DNA of 64,000 bases from Clostridiales bacterium (GTDB taxonomy: Bacteria > Bacillota > Clostridia > Peptostreptococcales > Anaerovoracaceae). The stretch lies in the NCBI GenBank assembly GCA_015058155.1, contig SVCW01000001.1:1-64000 (forward strand), given 5' to 3'. Below, one piece after another: positions 50,544 to 58,181 of this stretch (the first letter of the stretch is position 1; each line of letters begins with the position of its first letter). A program made the translations under genes and the position numbers. The notes beneath the pieces were generated by a model. The model was not told the origin of the DNA. It searched no databases and saw only the letters and a list, made by a program, of their open reading frames with translations.

Positions 50544-50837
50544 ATGAGTATTCCACTTCTTATGTGCATGCTCGGCTCAGGCTATCTGGTTGGATACTTT
50601 TCACGTAAAAAGGGCATAGAAATAAAAGGTGTGATTACTGCGCAAATGACTGCAGTTGTTGTACTCCTCGCTATTATGGGAGCGAGAATCGGTGCTGACG
50701 AGCAGGTTATGGCGTCGATGGCATCAATCGGAGTATCTTCGGTAATACTCACTGTATTCGTATTTGCAGGAAGTATTTTTGCAGTTACTATCTTCCGTAA
50801 AATATTAGGAATTAACAGGGAGGGCGACAGAAAATGA
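50544..50837 (+). CDS. LysO-like exporter, N-terminal part (DUF340)
   Basis: A 97-residue membrane protein with three hydrophobic segments, matching the N-terminal third of the lysine exporter LysO (DUF340/YbjE): LLMCMLGSGYLVGYFSRKKGI and AVVVLLAIMGARIGADEQVMASM. E. coli LysO is one chain of about 300 residues; here it is split, and the second part starts in an ATGA overlap (50834-50837). The two would be translated together and associate in the membrane. AAAGGAG precedes the ATG. Confidence 0.8.
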   Translation: MSIPLLMCMLGSGYLVGYFSRKKGIEIKGVITAQMTAVVVLLAIMGARIGADEQVMASMASIGVSSVILTVFVFAGSIFAVTIFRKILGINREGDRK

Positions 50838-51445
50838 TAAAGACTGTTATAATCCCTATCATAGTCGGCATGGTGCTCGGATATGCGGTGCTTCCGCAGG
50901 AAACAGTCGATATGCTGATGGGCACACCGATTACGGTGCTTCTTGCCATTATGCTTTTCCTTGTAGGAGTACTTATGGGTCAGGACAAGGAACTTGCCGG
51001 AAATCTTAAAAAGACAGGTATAAGACTCTTTGCTTTCCCGATCGCAATGATTCTCGGTTCGCTTGCAGGAGCAGCACTTGCATCAATCATACTTCCTATT
51101 ACGGCAAAAGGTGCCATGTCAGCTGCGGCAGGGCTCGGGTGGTACAGTCTGACACCGATTCTTATTGCTGATTATTCGGCAGAAGTAAGTGCCATAGCAT
51201 TTCTTCACAATGTACTGAGAGAAGTTGTGGGAATGATACTTATTCCTTTTGTAGCAAAGCATTTCGGATACATAGAGTCAACTGTTCTTATGGGAACGGC
51301 AGGTACAGACGTAGGAATGATTCTTACGGGAGAAGCCTCGGGAAGAACAGATATCCCGATTTACTCATTTGTATGCGGACTCGTTCCACAGATTATCGTA
51401 CCTTTCTTCGTACCGATGATTGTTGGTATCCCATTCTTACCGTAA
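50834..51445 (+). CDS. LysO-like lysine exporter, C-terminal part
   Basis: A 203-residue membrane protein with about six hydrophobic segments, the LysO core. Characteristic parts are IMLFLVGVLMGQDKELAGNLKKTG, SAAAGLGWYSLTPILIADYSAEVSAIAFLHNVLREVVGM and TAGTDVGMILTGEASGRTDIPIYSFVCGLV. LysO exports L-lysine and toxic analogues. In an organism with a possible lysine-fermentation enzyme the transport direction and substrate deserve caution. It overlaps the preceding gene by 4 nt. Confidence 0.85.
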   Translation: MIKTVIIPIIVGMVLGYAVLPQETVDMLMGTPITVLLAIMLFLVGVLMGQDKELAGNLKKTGIRLFAFPIAMILGSLAGAALASIILPITAKGAMSAAAGLGWYSLTPILIADYSAEVSAIAFLHNVLREVVGMILIPFVAKHFGYIESTVLMGTAGTDVGMILTGEASGRTDIPIYSFVCGLVPQIIVPFFVPMIVGIPFLP

Positions 51446-51602
51446 TAAAAACATTGAAGCGTCTTCGCTTGAGAATGTGTTGTATGAGCAGGCAGATGTT
51501 TTCCGAGGTGGGTGTTGAGTATCACCTCACACCGAGGAATTATCTGACTGCTCCTTTGTTTTTAAGTGTTTTTATTATTTTAAAATGCGAACAAATAATC
51601 GT

Positions 51603-51640
51603 GAACAAGTGTTTACATTATGCGCTAAATGTGATATTAT
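51603..51640 (+). promoter_or_regulatory. lexA promoter with overlapping LexA operator
   Basis: TTTACA (51612-51617) and TATTAT (51635-51640) with 17-nt spacing form the promoter. The operator GAACAAGTGTTT (51603-51614), of the GAAC-N4-GTTT form used by clostridial LexA, covers the -35 box. A perfect inverted repeat TGTTCGT/ACGAACA (51640-51660) follows directly after the -10 box and may be a second contact. Autorepression of lexA is expected. Confidence 0.75.
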
Positions 51641-51685
51641 GTTCGTAACAAATACGAACACCCGTTAAAAAGAAAGGAAAAGCGC

Positions 51686-52375
51686 ATGGAGAACTTAAAA
51701 GAAAGAGAACGCGCGATTCTCGCGTATATGAAAGAGGAAATCAAAAAGAAGGGCTATCCTCCTACAGTGCGTGAAATCTGCCAGGCGTTAAATATCAAAT
51801 CAACTTCGACAGCGCATAAAGATATAGACAGCCTTGTAAAGCAGGGATACATAGTGAAGGACCCTTCAAAACCAAGAGCTCTTATGCTCAAGGACACGTC
51901 GTTTTATTCTGATGACATAGATTCAGTTCCGAAGAATCCTCAGGGAATGATTAATCCGGATTCGGTGAAATATTCAAACGCTGAGAGAACTGATGTCGTT
52001 GACATTCCGGTTGTGGGAAGAATTGCTGCAGGTACTCCTATACTCGCTGAGCAGAACATCGAAGAAACTTTCCCTGTTCCTGCAAGATTCATGGGCAAGG
52101 GCACAAACTTCATGCTTACAGTAAGAGGTGAGAGCATGATTGAAGTCGGTATCTTTGACGGCGATTATATTCTCGTTCAGCAGCAGGATACAGCAAACAA
52201 CGGAGATATCGTTGTTGCAATGGTTGATGGTTTTGAATCAGAAGCCACTGTGAAGACTTTCTACAGAGAAGCTGATCATATCAGACTTCAGCCTGAGAAT
52301 TCTTCAATGTCACCGATTATTGTCAAGGATGTTAAGATTCTCGGTAAGGTCAGAGGAGTATTCAGATATTTCTAA
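51686..52375 (+). CDS. lexA: SOS response repressor LexA
   Basis: A 229-residue repressor that binds DNA-damage gene promoters and cleaves itself when RecA filaments form. The N-terminal winged helix-turn-helix contains GYPPTVREICQALNIKSTSTAHKDIDSL (23-50). The scissile bond is A115-G116 in GRIAAGTP. The S24 catalytic dyad is S150 (RGESM) and K190 (EATVKTF). The length is slightly more than B. subtilis LexA because of the linker at 70-105. An AAAGGAAAA site precedes ATG 51686. Confidence 0.97.
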   Translation: MENLKERERAILAYMKEEIKKKGYPPTVREICQALNIKSTSTAHKDIDSLVKQGYIVKDPSKPRALMLKDTSFYSDDIDSVPKNPQGMINPDSVKYSNAERTDVVDIPVVGRIAAGTPILAEQNIEETFPVPARFMGKGTNFMLTVRGESMIEVGIFDGDYILVQQQDTANNGDIVVAMVDGFESEATVKTFYREADHIRLQPENSSMSPIIVKDVKILGKVRGVFRYF

Positions 52376-52429
52376 GTTCCGATGAATCCTGTAACCATTG
52401 AAAAATTAACGATTTTCACCATTTTATAG

Positions 52430-52458
52430 TTGACATTGCAATATGCATATGTTATATT
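52430..52458 (+). promoter_or_regulatory. Promoter of the infC-rpmI-rplT operon
   Basis: A perfect TTGACA (52430-52435) and TATATT (52453-52458) with 17-nt spacing. Confidence 0.82.
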
Positions 52459-52464
52459 ATTCAG

Positions 52465-52585
52465 GTAGCAAAGAAGAAGTTATCCGCTTCTCACCTTTTC
52501 GGCTCACGCTGACTGGGTTAATACATTGAAAAATACAGCGTTGCTGTGTTAGTGTGCGGATACTTCTTGTATCCGCTTTTTTATT
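52465..52585 (+). promoter_or_regulatory. L20-type leader with transcription attenuator
   Basis: The terminator GCGGATAC/GTATCCGC (52556-52576) plus six T residues lies upstream of infC. TATCCGC at 52481-52487 repeats the terminator's 3' arm and can pair instead with GCGGATA, giving an antiterminator. GAAG/CTTC (around 52475-52490) and ACAGC/GCTGT hairpins lie between. This is the layout of the L20 leader in Bacillota, where excess ribosomal protein L20 triggers termination. Exact binding-site match was not checked. Confidence 0.75.
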
Positions 52586-52612
52586 GTTTAGATATCTGGG
52601 AGGTGTAGTACC

Positions 52613-53128
52613 ATTAGCAAGGAAACATTAATTAACGAAGAAATTCGTGACAAGGAACTTCGTGTAATTGACACTGACGGAACAATGCTCGGAATTATGA
52701 GCAGAGATGAAGCGCTTGCGCTTGCAACAGAGAAAAAGCTTGATTTAGTAAACATTTCTCCAAATGCAAATCCGCCTGTATGCAAGATTCTTGATTACGG
52801 AAAGTATCGTTACGAACTTCAGAAGAGAGAAAAAGAAGCAAAGAAAAAACAGAAGACAATGGAAGTTAAGGAAATCCGCCTTAGCACATTCATTGAAGAA
52901 CACGACATCGAAGTTAAGGCTAAGACTGCTATTAAATTCTTAAAGGCAGGAGATAAGGTTAAGGTTTCACTCCGTTTCAGAGGAAGAGAAAGAGACTACG
53001 TAGCTAAGGGCCAGGATGTTATGAACAAGTTTGCTGAAGTAGTTTCTGAAGTAGGAAATGTTGAAAAGAAGCCTGAATTTGAAGGCAGAAGCTTAATAAT
53101 GGTAGTAGCACCAAAGACAGACAAATAA
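52613..53128 (+). CDS. infC: Translation initiation factor IF-3, ATT start codon
   Basis: A 171-residue initiation factor that binds the 30S subunit and discriminates against non-canonical start codons. ATT at 52613 is the start: it follows GGGAGGTG (52598-52605) by 7 nt and gives the expected N-terminus SKETLINEEIRDKELRVIDTDG; the first ATG (52685) would delete 24 conserved residues. Other landmarks are NPPVCKILDYGKYRYELQKREKEAKKKQK and the C-domain HDIEVKAKTAIKFLKAGDKVKVSLRFRGRE. The rare start allows IF-3 to repress its own translation, as known in E. coli and Bacillus. Confidence 0.95.
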   Translation: MSKETLINEEIRDKELRVIDTDGTMLGIMSRDEALALATEKKLDLVNISPNANPPVCKILDYGKYRYELQKREKEAKKKQKTMEVKEIRLSTFIEEHDIEVKAKTAIKFLKAGDKVKVSLRFRGRERDYVAKGQDVMNKFAEVVSEVGNVEKKPEFEGRSLIMVVAPKTDK

Positions 53129-53169
53129 TAAACCATAGTTTTTAATTAATCATAGGAGGATTTTTCATC

Positions 53170-53370
53170 ATGGCGAAGAATAAGATGAAGTCACACAGAG
53201 GCGCTTGCAAAAGATTAAAGATGACAGGATCAGGTAAAGTTAAGAGAAATAAAGCTTACAAGAGTCATATCCTTACTAAGAAGTCAGCTAAGAGAAAGAG
53301 AGGCCTCAGAAAGGCTACTATGCTCACAAGCGCAGACTTAAAGAGAATGCTCAGATCAATGGCTAAATAG
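53170..53370 (+). CDS. rpmI: 50S ribosomal protein L35
   Basis: A 66-residue, very basic ribosomal protein. The sequence [43 protein letters not shown] is canonical for bL35, and the length is normal. Standard position between infC and rplT, with AGGAGG before the ATG. Confidence 0.98.
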   Translation: MAKNKMKSHRGACKRLKMTGSGKVKRNKAYKSHILTKKSAKRKRGLRKATMLTSADLKRMLRSMAK

Positions 53371-53389
53371 TTATAGGAGGTAAGGTTAA

Positions 53390-53746
53390 ATGGCAAGAGT
53401 TAAAAAGGGCGTAAACGCACACAAGAGACATAAGAAGATTTTAAAGCAGGCTAAGGGCTTTTATGGTTTAAAGAGCAAGATTTTCAGAGCAGCTAACCCA
53501 GCTGTAATGAGATCATTAAGATCAGCATACGTTGGAAGAAAGCAGAAGAAGAGAGACTACAGAAGACTCTGGATTGCTAGAATCAACGCAGCAGCTAGAA
53601 TGAACGACATCTCATATTCAAGACTTATGGATGGTCTCAAGAAGGCTAACATCGATATCAACAGAAAGATGCTCTCAGAAATGGCAATCTATGATGCTCC
53701 AGCATTCGCAGCACTTTGCGAAAAGGCTAAGGCAGCTCTCAAATAA
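53390..53746 (+). CDS. rplT: 50S ribosomal protein L20
   Basis: A 118-residue basic 23S rRNA-binding protein. [69 protein letters not shown] matches bL20 throughout. It is needed for early 50S assembly and is the likely repressor acting on the leader upstream of infC. GGAGG precedes the ATG; a strong terminator follows. Confidence 0.98.
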   Translation: MARVKKGVNAHKRHKKILKQAKGFYGLKSKIFRAANPAVMRSLRSAYVGRKQKKRDYRRLWIARINAAARMNDISYSRLMDGLKKANIDINRKMLSEMAIYDAPAFAALCEKAKAALK

Positions 53747-53779
53747 TTAAGAATCGACAACCTGATTTGACATGATTCG

Positions 53780-53822
53780 ACCCCTTTGTTGGATATAATT
53801 GTATCTGACAAGGGGGTTTTTT
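53780..53822 (+). terminator. rplT terminator whose 3' arm is also the spoIIGA ribosome site
   Basis: ACCCCTTTGT (53780-53789) pairs with ACAAGGGGGT (53808-53817), 10 pairs with one G-U, then a T run to 53822. AGGGGG within the 3' arm (53811-53816) is 8 nt before the TTG start of spoIIGA and is its only plausible ribosome site. TATAAT in the loop (53794-53799) may be a -10 box. Confidence 0.85.
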
Positions 53823-53824
53823 AA

Positions 53825-54682
53825 TTGGTTATTTATGCGGAATACTTATTTATTGAAAATTTTATAGCGGGGCTGTTAATACTGCTTCTTACAGGTAAAA
53901 TCTGCGGACTGGAAAACAGTGCGGTGCGGGTAGGAATCGGAAGCATCGTCTGCGGAGTAAGCGCATTTGTAATATTTGTTGAAATGATACCGCTCATGGC
54001 CATTTTAATGAAGCTTCTGATTTCTTTTTCCATAATAATGATTTCGTATGGAAAAAGAGATATGACTATTAAAAGGATTATGCGAAGCATTGTCGTATTT
54101 TACATAGTAAGTTTTGTGATGGGTGGAGTGACTATTGCAGTAATGGGGCTTCGCGGCACTCAGGGGATATCTTCAAACGGATTTATATACACAAAGACTC
54201 CGACTTATATAACGGTTGCAGCGGGAATGGCCGTATCGTATGTCATAATGGAGCGTTTTATCGGATTTCTGAAGGAAAAGATAAATTCCGAAAGGCTGCT
54301 CCGGGAAGTCAGAATCAGACTGGGGGATGAAGAATTTGACTTGCTCGGATATACTGACACAGGAAATCATCTTAAGGATCCTGTGATGGGAAGGCCGGTC
54401 TCCGTTATATCAAAAAGCGCAGCCGACGCGCTTTTCATAATGGCCGGGGAGGAAGAAATGGAGAAACGTTACTGTACAGTTCCTTATATAAGTGCCGGAG
54501 TGCGAAAAGGAATGATGGACGGTTTCAGAGTCGATGAGATGATGGTTATTTCAGACCGGGGGAAAGTCTCGTATCGCTCAAGTATATTTGCCATCTATGA
54601 TGGCGATTTCAAAGAACGTGACGGAGTAAGAGGATTTGACGTTTTACTGAACAGGGATATTGTAGAAAGGGGAGTTATTTAA
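53825..54682 (+). CDS. spoIIGA: Sporulation sigma-E factor-processing peptidase SpoIIGA
   Basis: A 285-residue membrane aspartic protease that removes the pro-peptide of sigma-E at the start of mother-cell differentiation. Residues 1-150 hold about five membrane segments, beginning [23 protein letters not shown]. The C-terminal protease domain carries the active-site motif [18 protein letters not shown] near residues 178-195. The C-terminal FDVLLNRDI is also conserved. Start is TTG 53825 with its ribosome site in the preceding terminator. Its stop overlaps the sigE ATG by one base, as in the classical spoIIG operon. Confidence 0.92.
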   Translation: MVIYAEYLFIENFIAGLLILLLTGKICGLENSAVRVGIGSIVCGVSAFVIFVEMIPLMAILMKLLISFSIIMISYGKRDMTIKRIMRSIVVFYIVSFVMGGVTIAVMGLRGTQGISSNGFIYTKTPTYITVAAGMAVSYVIMERFIGFLKEKINSERLLREVRIRLGDEEFDLLGYTDTGNHLKDPVMGRPVSVISKSAADALFIMAGEEEMEKRYCTVPYISAGVRKGMMDGFRVDEMMVISDRGKVSYRSSIFAIYDGDFKERDGVRGFDVLLNRDIVERGVI

Positions 54683-55389
54683 TGGGAATTGAGACTATGA
54701 GAAGAATACTCAGAAACTGGCTGGGTACGACTGCTGCGGAAGAATTTTTCTATATCGGCGGTAGCGATGTTCTTCCTGCGCCACTCTCGCACGAGGAGGA
54801 AAAGGAACTTCTTATTGCATTTGACGGTGGCAGTGAAGAAGCAAGAACGATTCTTATTGAGCGCAATCTGAGGCTTGTCGTTTACATAGCGAAGAAATTT
54901 GAGAATGCCGGGATAAATGTCGAGGACCTCATTTCAATAGGCACAATAGGCCTGATAAAGGCTGTAAATACTTTTAAATCGGACAAAAACATCAAACTTG
55001 CAACATATGCCTCAAGATGCATAGAAAATGAAATCCTGATGTTTCTCCGAAGAAATAACAAGACAAAAAATGAAGTTTCATTTGACGAGCCGCTGAATGT
55101 TGACTGGGATGGAAATGAACTTCTTCTTTCGGATATTCTCGGAACTGAAAACGATGTAGTTTATACTCATCTTGAGGAGGAAGTCAATCGTAAGCTTCTC
55201 TACCATGCGATGAATCAGCTGTCATTTCGTGAACGTCAGATAATGGAGATGAGATTCGGACTTGTAAGTGGCAGGGAGATGACGCAGAAAGAAGTTGCGG
55301 ACAGTATGGGGATTTCGCAGTCATACATATCAAGACTTGAAAAAAAGATAATAATGAGACTCAGAAAGGAAATAAGAAAGCTCGGATAG
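54682..55389 (+). CDS. sigE: RNA polymerase sigma-E factor (early mother cell)
   Basis: A 235-residue sporulation sigma factor made as an inactive precursor. The N-terminal pro-region (about 1-28, hydrophobic and basic) is followed by [11 protein letters not shown], the expected processing region. Region 2: [39 protein letters not shown] with [17 protein letters not shown]. Region 4: [44 protein letters not shown]. It matches Bacillus SigE along its length. It directs mother-cell genes after engulfment begins. Confidence 0.97.
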   Translation: MGIETMRRILRNWLGTTAAEEFFYIGGSDVLPAPLSHEEEKELLIAFDGGSEEARTILIERNLRLVVYIAKKFENAGINVEDLISIGTIGLIKAVNTFKSDKNIKLATYASRCIENEILMFLRRNNKTKNEVSFDEPLNVDWDGNELLLSDILGTENDVVYTHLEEEVNRKLLYHAMNQLSFRERQIMEMRFGLVSGREMTQKEVADSMGISQSYISRLEKKIIMRLRKEIRKLG

Positions 55390-55461
55390 AAGAGAATAAA
55401 ATACCATACATTTGCGCATGATTATATCGAGAGATTAATGCGGCAAAGGGGAATGACATGT

Positions 55462-56232
55462 ATGGTAAATAAAGTTGAAATATGCGGTGTAAATACTGCA
55501 AAGCTTCCTGTATACAAGGATGCTGATATGCAGGAGATGATGGTAAAAATCAAAGCAGGGGATAAAGAAGTCAGGGACGAGTTTATCAGAGGAAATCTGA
55601 GGCTTGTGCTCAGTGTCATCCAGAGATTCAATAACAGGGGAGAGAATCCTGACGATCTTTTTCAGGTCGGTTGCATAGGCCTCATAAAGGCACTTAATAA
55701 TTTTGACCTTTCACACGGAGTAAAATTTTCAACATATGCTGTACCAATGATAATTGGAGAGGTGAGAAGATATCTGAGAGACAATAACGCAATAAGAGTT
55801 TCAAGATCGATGAGAGATACTGCATACAGAGCACTTGCTACTAAAGAGAGGTTATCAAGGGAACTTCACAGGGAGCCTCTTATCTCTGAAATAGCAAAAG
55901 AACTCGAAATCGAAACCGGTGAAATTATAAGAGCGCTTGATGCGATTCAGGAGCCTGTATCACTTTATGAACCTGTTTTTCACGATGATGGCGATGCCAT
56001 TTATGTTATGGATCAGGTCAGTGATACAAAAAATACAGACACGCAGTGGGTTGAAAATCTGTCGCTTTCAGAGGCGATGAAGAAACTGAACCCGAGAGAA
56101 AGACACATCATAGAGCTTCGCTTTTTCGAAGGAAAGACGCAGATGGAAGTTGCAGAGGAAATCTCAATCAGTCAGGCACAGGTCTCAAGACTCGAAAAGA
56201 ATGCACTTCAATATATGCGAAAATACATGTAA
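55462..56232 (+). CDS. sigG: RNA polymerase sigma-G factor (late forespore)
   Basis: A 256-residue sigma factor for late forespore genes. The N-terminus VNKVEICGVNTAKLPVYKD is specific to SigG and contains the conserved anti-sigma target. Region 2 is GNLRLVLSVIQRFNNRGENPDDLFQVGCIGLIKALNNFDLSHGVKFSTYAVPMIIGEVRRYLRD; region 4 is LNPRERHIIELRFFEGKTQMEVAEEISISQAQVSRLEKNAL. ATG 55462 follows AAAGGGGA by 9 nt; upstream in-frame starts at 55438 and 55453 are rejected. As in Bacillus and Clostridium it directly follows sigE. Confidence 0.96.
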   Translation: MVNKVEICGVNTAKLPVYKDADMQEMMVKIKAGDKEVRDEFIRGNLRLVLSVIQRFNNRGENPDDLFQVGCIGLIKALNNFDLSHGVKFSTYAVPMIIGEVRRYLRDNNAIRVSRSMRDTAYRALATKERLSRELHREPLISEIAKELEIETGEIIRALDAIQEPVSLYEPVFHDDGDAIYVMDQVSDTKNTDTQWVENLSLSEAMKKLNPRERHIIELRFFEGKTQMEVAEEISISQAQVSRLEKNALQYMRKYM

Positions 56233-56379
56233 AGCCGGCAAAACTGCTTTATTAAAACTAAAGGAGCAGACGAATAATCCCTCCCTGAATGATGATTGTG
56301 ACATTCAGTTCGGGAAACATTCGTCTGCTCTTATTACATTCAGTAAAGCGCAGTCACTTCAAGCAGTTTTGCCGGCTTT
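56231..56379. terminator. Nested palindrome between convergent sigG and methyltransferase genes
   Basis: AAAGCCGGCAAAACTGCTT (56231-56249) is the exact complement of 56361-56379, a 19-bp outer stem. Inside, GAGCAGACGAAT (56264-56275) pairs perfectly with ATTCGTCTGCTC (56319-56330). Inside that, CTGAATG (56285-56291) pairs with CATTCAG (56302-56308); a second CATTCAG at 56337-56343 could compete. The outer arms touch both stop codons. It probably ends both transcripts, but the 110-nt structured interior is far larger than a normal terminator loop. Confidence 0.75.
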
Positions 56380-57557
56380 TATTTATTCAGTATATCGATA
56401 GTCGGATTTACCTTGTAGAGATCCTTTAATGCTTCGTATTCCGCACGTGCTTTTTTGTTCATCTTTGCATCCGGTTCCTTTACGGCGCGGATGAGGATGT
56501 TACGAGCTGTATGTTCAAGTGATGTAAACTCTACACATGATACTTTATATCCGGCTTCTTCAAGTTTGAGAGCACGAAGTCCGTCTGTAAGGATTTCTGT
56601 GAAACGATCCTTTAAGATACCGTGCTTGAGCATCGGATTAAGAACAGGTTCATTAATCTGTGAGAAAAGCTCGTGCTGACAGCATGGAACCGAAAGAATT
56701 ACAGGAGCTCCCCATGTAACAGCATTTATAAGCGCATAGTCTGTTGCTGTATCACATGCGTGGAGTGTAACGACCATATCGGCATGATCGTTTGTATAGT
56801 CGGCAATATCTCCCATAAGGAAACGGAGGCCTTCGTAATTGAGTTCTTCAGCGATTCTGCTGCAGAGTTCGATTACGTCTTCTTTAAGGTCAAGGCCTAC
56901 GATTTCAACGTTACGATTATTAAGAATCTTGAGATAGTAGTAAAGAGCAAATGTAAGATATGACTTACCGCATCCGAAATCTATGATTCTGAGAGGGCGG
57001 TCTTCCTTCGGAAGATATTCGAGTGCATCATCTACAATCTCGAGATAACGGTTTATCTGGCGATACTTTGAATAATGTTTCTTTACAACATTACCGTTTT
57101 CATCCATAACGCCGAGCCTTATAAGAAAATCACAAGGGACGCCATTCGGAATGATTCTTTTCTTTTCACGGTTGTGTGAAAGGATTCTGTCAGGTCTGTT
57201 TTCGCAGCATGCTGCCTGTTTTCTCATGATTTTAGGATTGTCAGGCTTTGATGCGAGTACCTGGATTTCTTCGAGTGCTGTAAAAGCATTTACCTGTTTG
57301 AAGTCACGGATGACAAGAGTCATTGCAAGTTCGACTGCTTCATCAGGTGTAAGGTTTTCGTGGAAGGCCTTATTTGTGTGGAAATATTCAGCCTGGAATT
57401 TATACTGGCTTCCTATCATCACAGGTCTTATTGTTACCTTTTTATAAGGAATTGATTTCTTTCTTAAACCTCCGAAAATGATTTTTGTAAGTACCGGTTC
57501 GCCGCTTTCGTTTTCATCAAATATTAAGTTTTCAAAGAGTTCTTTTAATTTTTCCAT
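56379..57557 (-). CDS. SAM-dependent methyltransferase (METTL25/GSTCD-like)
   Basis: A 392-residue class I methyltransferase. The SAM-binding motif I is RIIDFGCGKSYLTFALYYYL at about 190-209, with acidic motif II in VEIVGLDLKEDVIELC. DMVVTLHACDTATDYAL and VILSVPCCQHELF, near residues 258-295, resemble the Cys-containing motifs of METTL25/GSTCD-type RNA methyltransferases. The N-terminal 170 residues are a separate domain with CCENRPDRILSHN. The target is unknown, perhaps RNA. It lies alone on the minus strand, convergent with sigG. Confidence 0.8.
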   Translation of the reverse strand: MEKLKELFENLIFDENESGEPVLTKIIFGGLRKKSIPYKKVTIRPVMIGSQYKFQAEYFHTNKAFHENLTPDEAVELAMTLVIRDFKQVNAFTALEEIQVLASKPDNPKIMRKQAACCENRPDRILSHNREKKRIIPNGVPCDFLIRLGVMDENGNVVKKHYSKYRQINRYLEIVDDALEYLPKEDRPLRIIDFGCGKSYLTFALYYYLKILNNRNVEIVGLDLKEDVIELCSRIAEELNYEGLRFLMGDIADYTNDHADMVVTLHACDTATDYALINAVTWGAPVILSVPCCQHELFSQINEPVLNPMLKHGILKDRFTEILTDGLRALKLEEAGYKVSCVEFTSLEHTARNILIRAVKEPDAKMNKKARAEYEALKDLYKVNPTIDILNK

Positions 57558-57750
57558 GGGACAATTATATCATATTGAAGATGATTTAAAAACCTCAATC
57601 AATGATAAAAAAATAACTATTCTTGCAAATATTCAGATATTTTGCTAATCTATATGTGTATAAAGATTTTGTAAAATAACACGGCATACTGTTTGGTTAA
57701 AACGGAAAATTTGCGGTAATACTAAACAGAAAGGCGGACAAAAAGGGATT

Positions 57751-58140
57751 ATGCAGAGAATAGACAGTATAGTATTGAAGGAAACGAAGTACATCGCAGT
57801 TTTCATTATCTTTCTGAGCGTGATAATGCAGATTGTATTTGCTTTGCTTGGCTATTGGGATTTTACGGTTCTTACAGGAAACCTGCTTGCTGCGGCTGCA
57901 GCAATATTTAATTTTTTATGGATGGGAATAACGGTTCAAAAGGCCCTTGCCAAGGATGAAAAGGACGCACGTACAGCGATGAAAGCGTCGCAGGCCTTAC
58001 GAACATTATTCCTTTTTGTTATTCTTGCTATCGGTGTACTTCTTGATTTTTTCAATACGATAGCAGTAATCGTACCGCTTTTCTTTCCACGTATAGCAGT
58101 AGCGATGAGACCGATGTTTGACAGAAAAATGGGTTCATAA
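57751..58140 (+). CDS. ATP synthase subunit I-like membrane protein
   Basis: A 129-residue protein with four hydrophobic segments located first in the ATP synthase operon, the position of atpI. ETKYIAVFIIFLSVIMQIVFALLGYWDFTVLTGNLLAAAAAIFNF fits AtpI/ATP synthase subunit I proteins, which help assemble the c-ring and may handle cations. Sequence conservation in this family is weak, so assignment rests on topology and position. AAGGCGG precedes ATG 57751. Confidence 0.75.
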   Translation: MQRIDSIVLKETKYIAVFIIFLSVIMQIVFALLGYWDFTVLTGNLLAAAAAIFNFLWMGITVQKALAKDEKDARTAMKASQALRTLFLFVILAIGVLLDFFNTIAVIVPLFFPRIAVAMRPMFDRKMGS

Positions 58141-58181
58141 AGCTTCGTTATCAGAAAGATGACAAAGGAGATGATAAATTA

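Noticed and set aside
50544-51445. Frameshifted pseudogene of LysO
   Set aside because: The two frames overlap in a clean ATGA coupling, both have full-length conserved segments, and split DUF340/LysO pairs are plausible functional units.
53767-53799. Promoter TTGACA (53767) with TATAAT (53794) before spoIIGA
   Set aside because: Spacing is 21 nt, too long for a normal promoter. Only the -10-like box is mentioned as a possibility.
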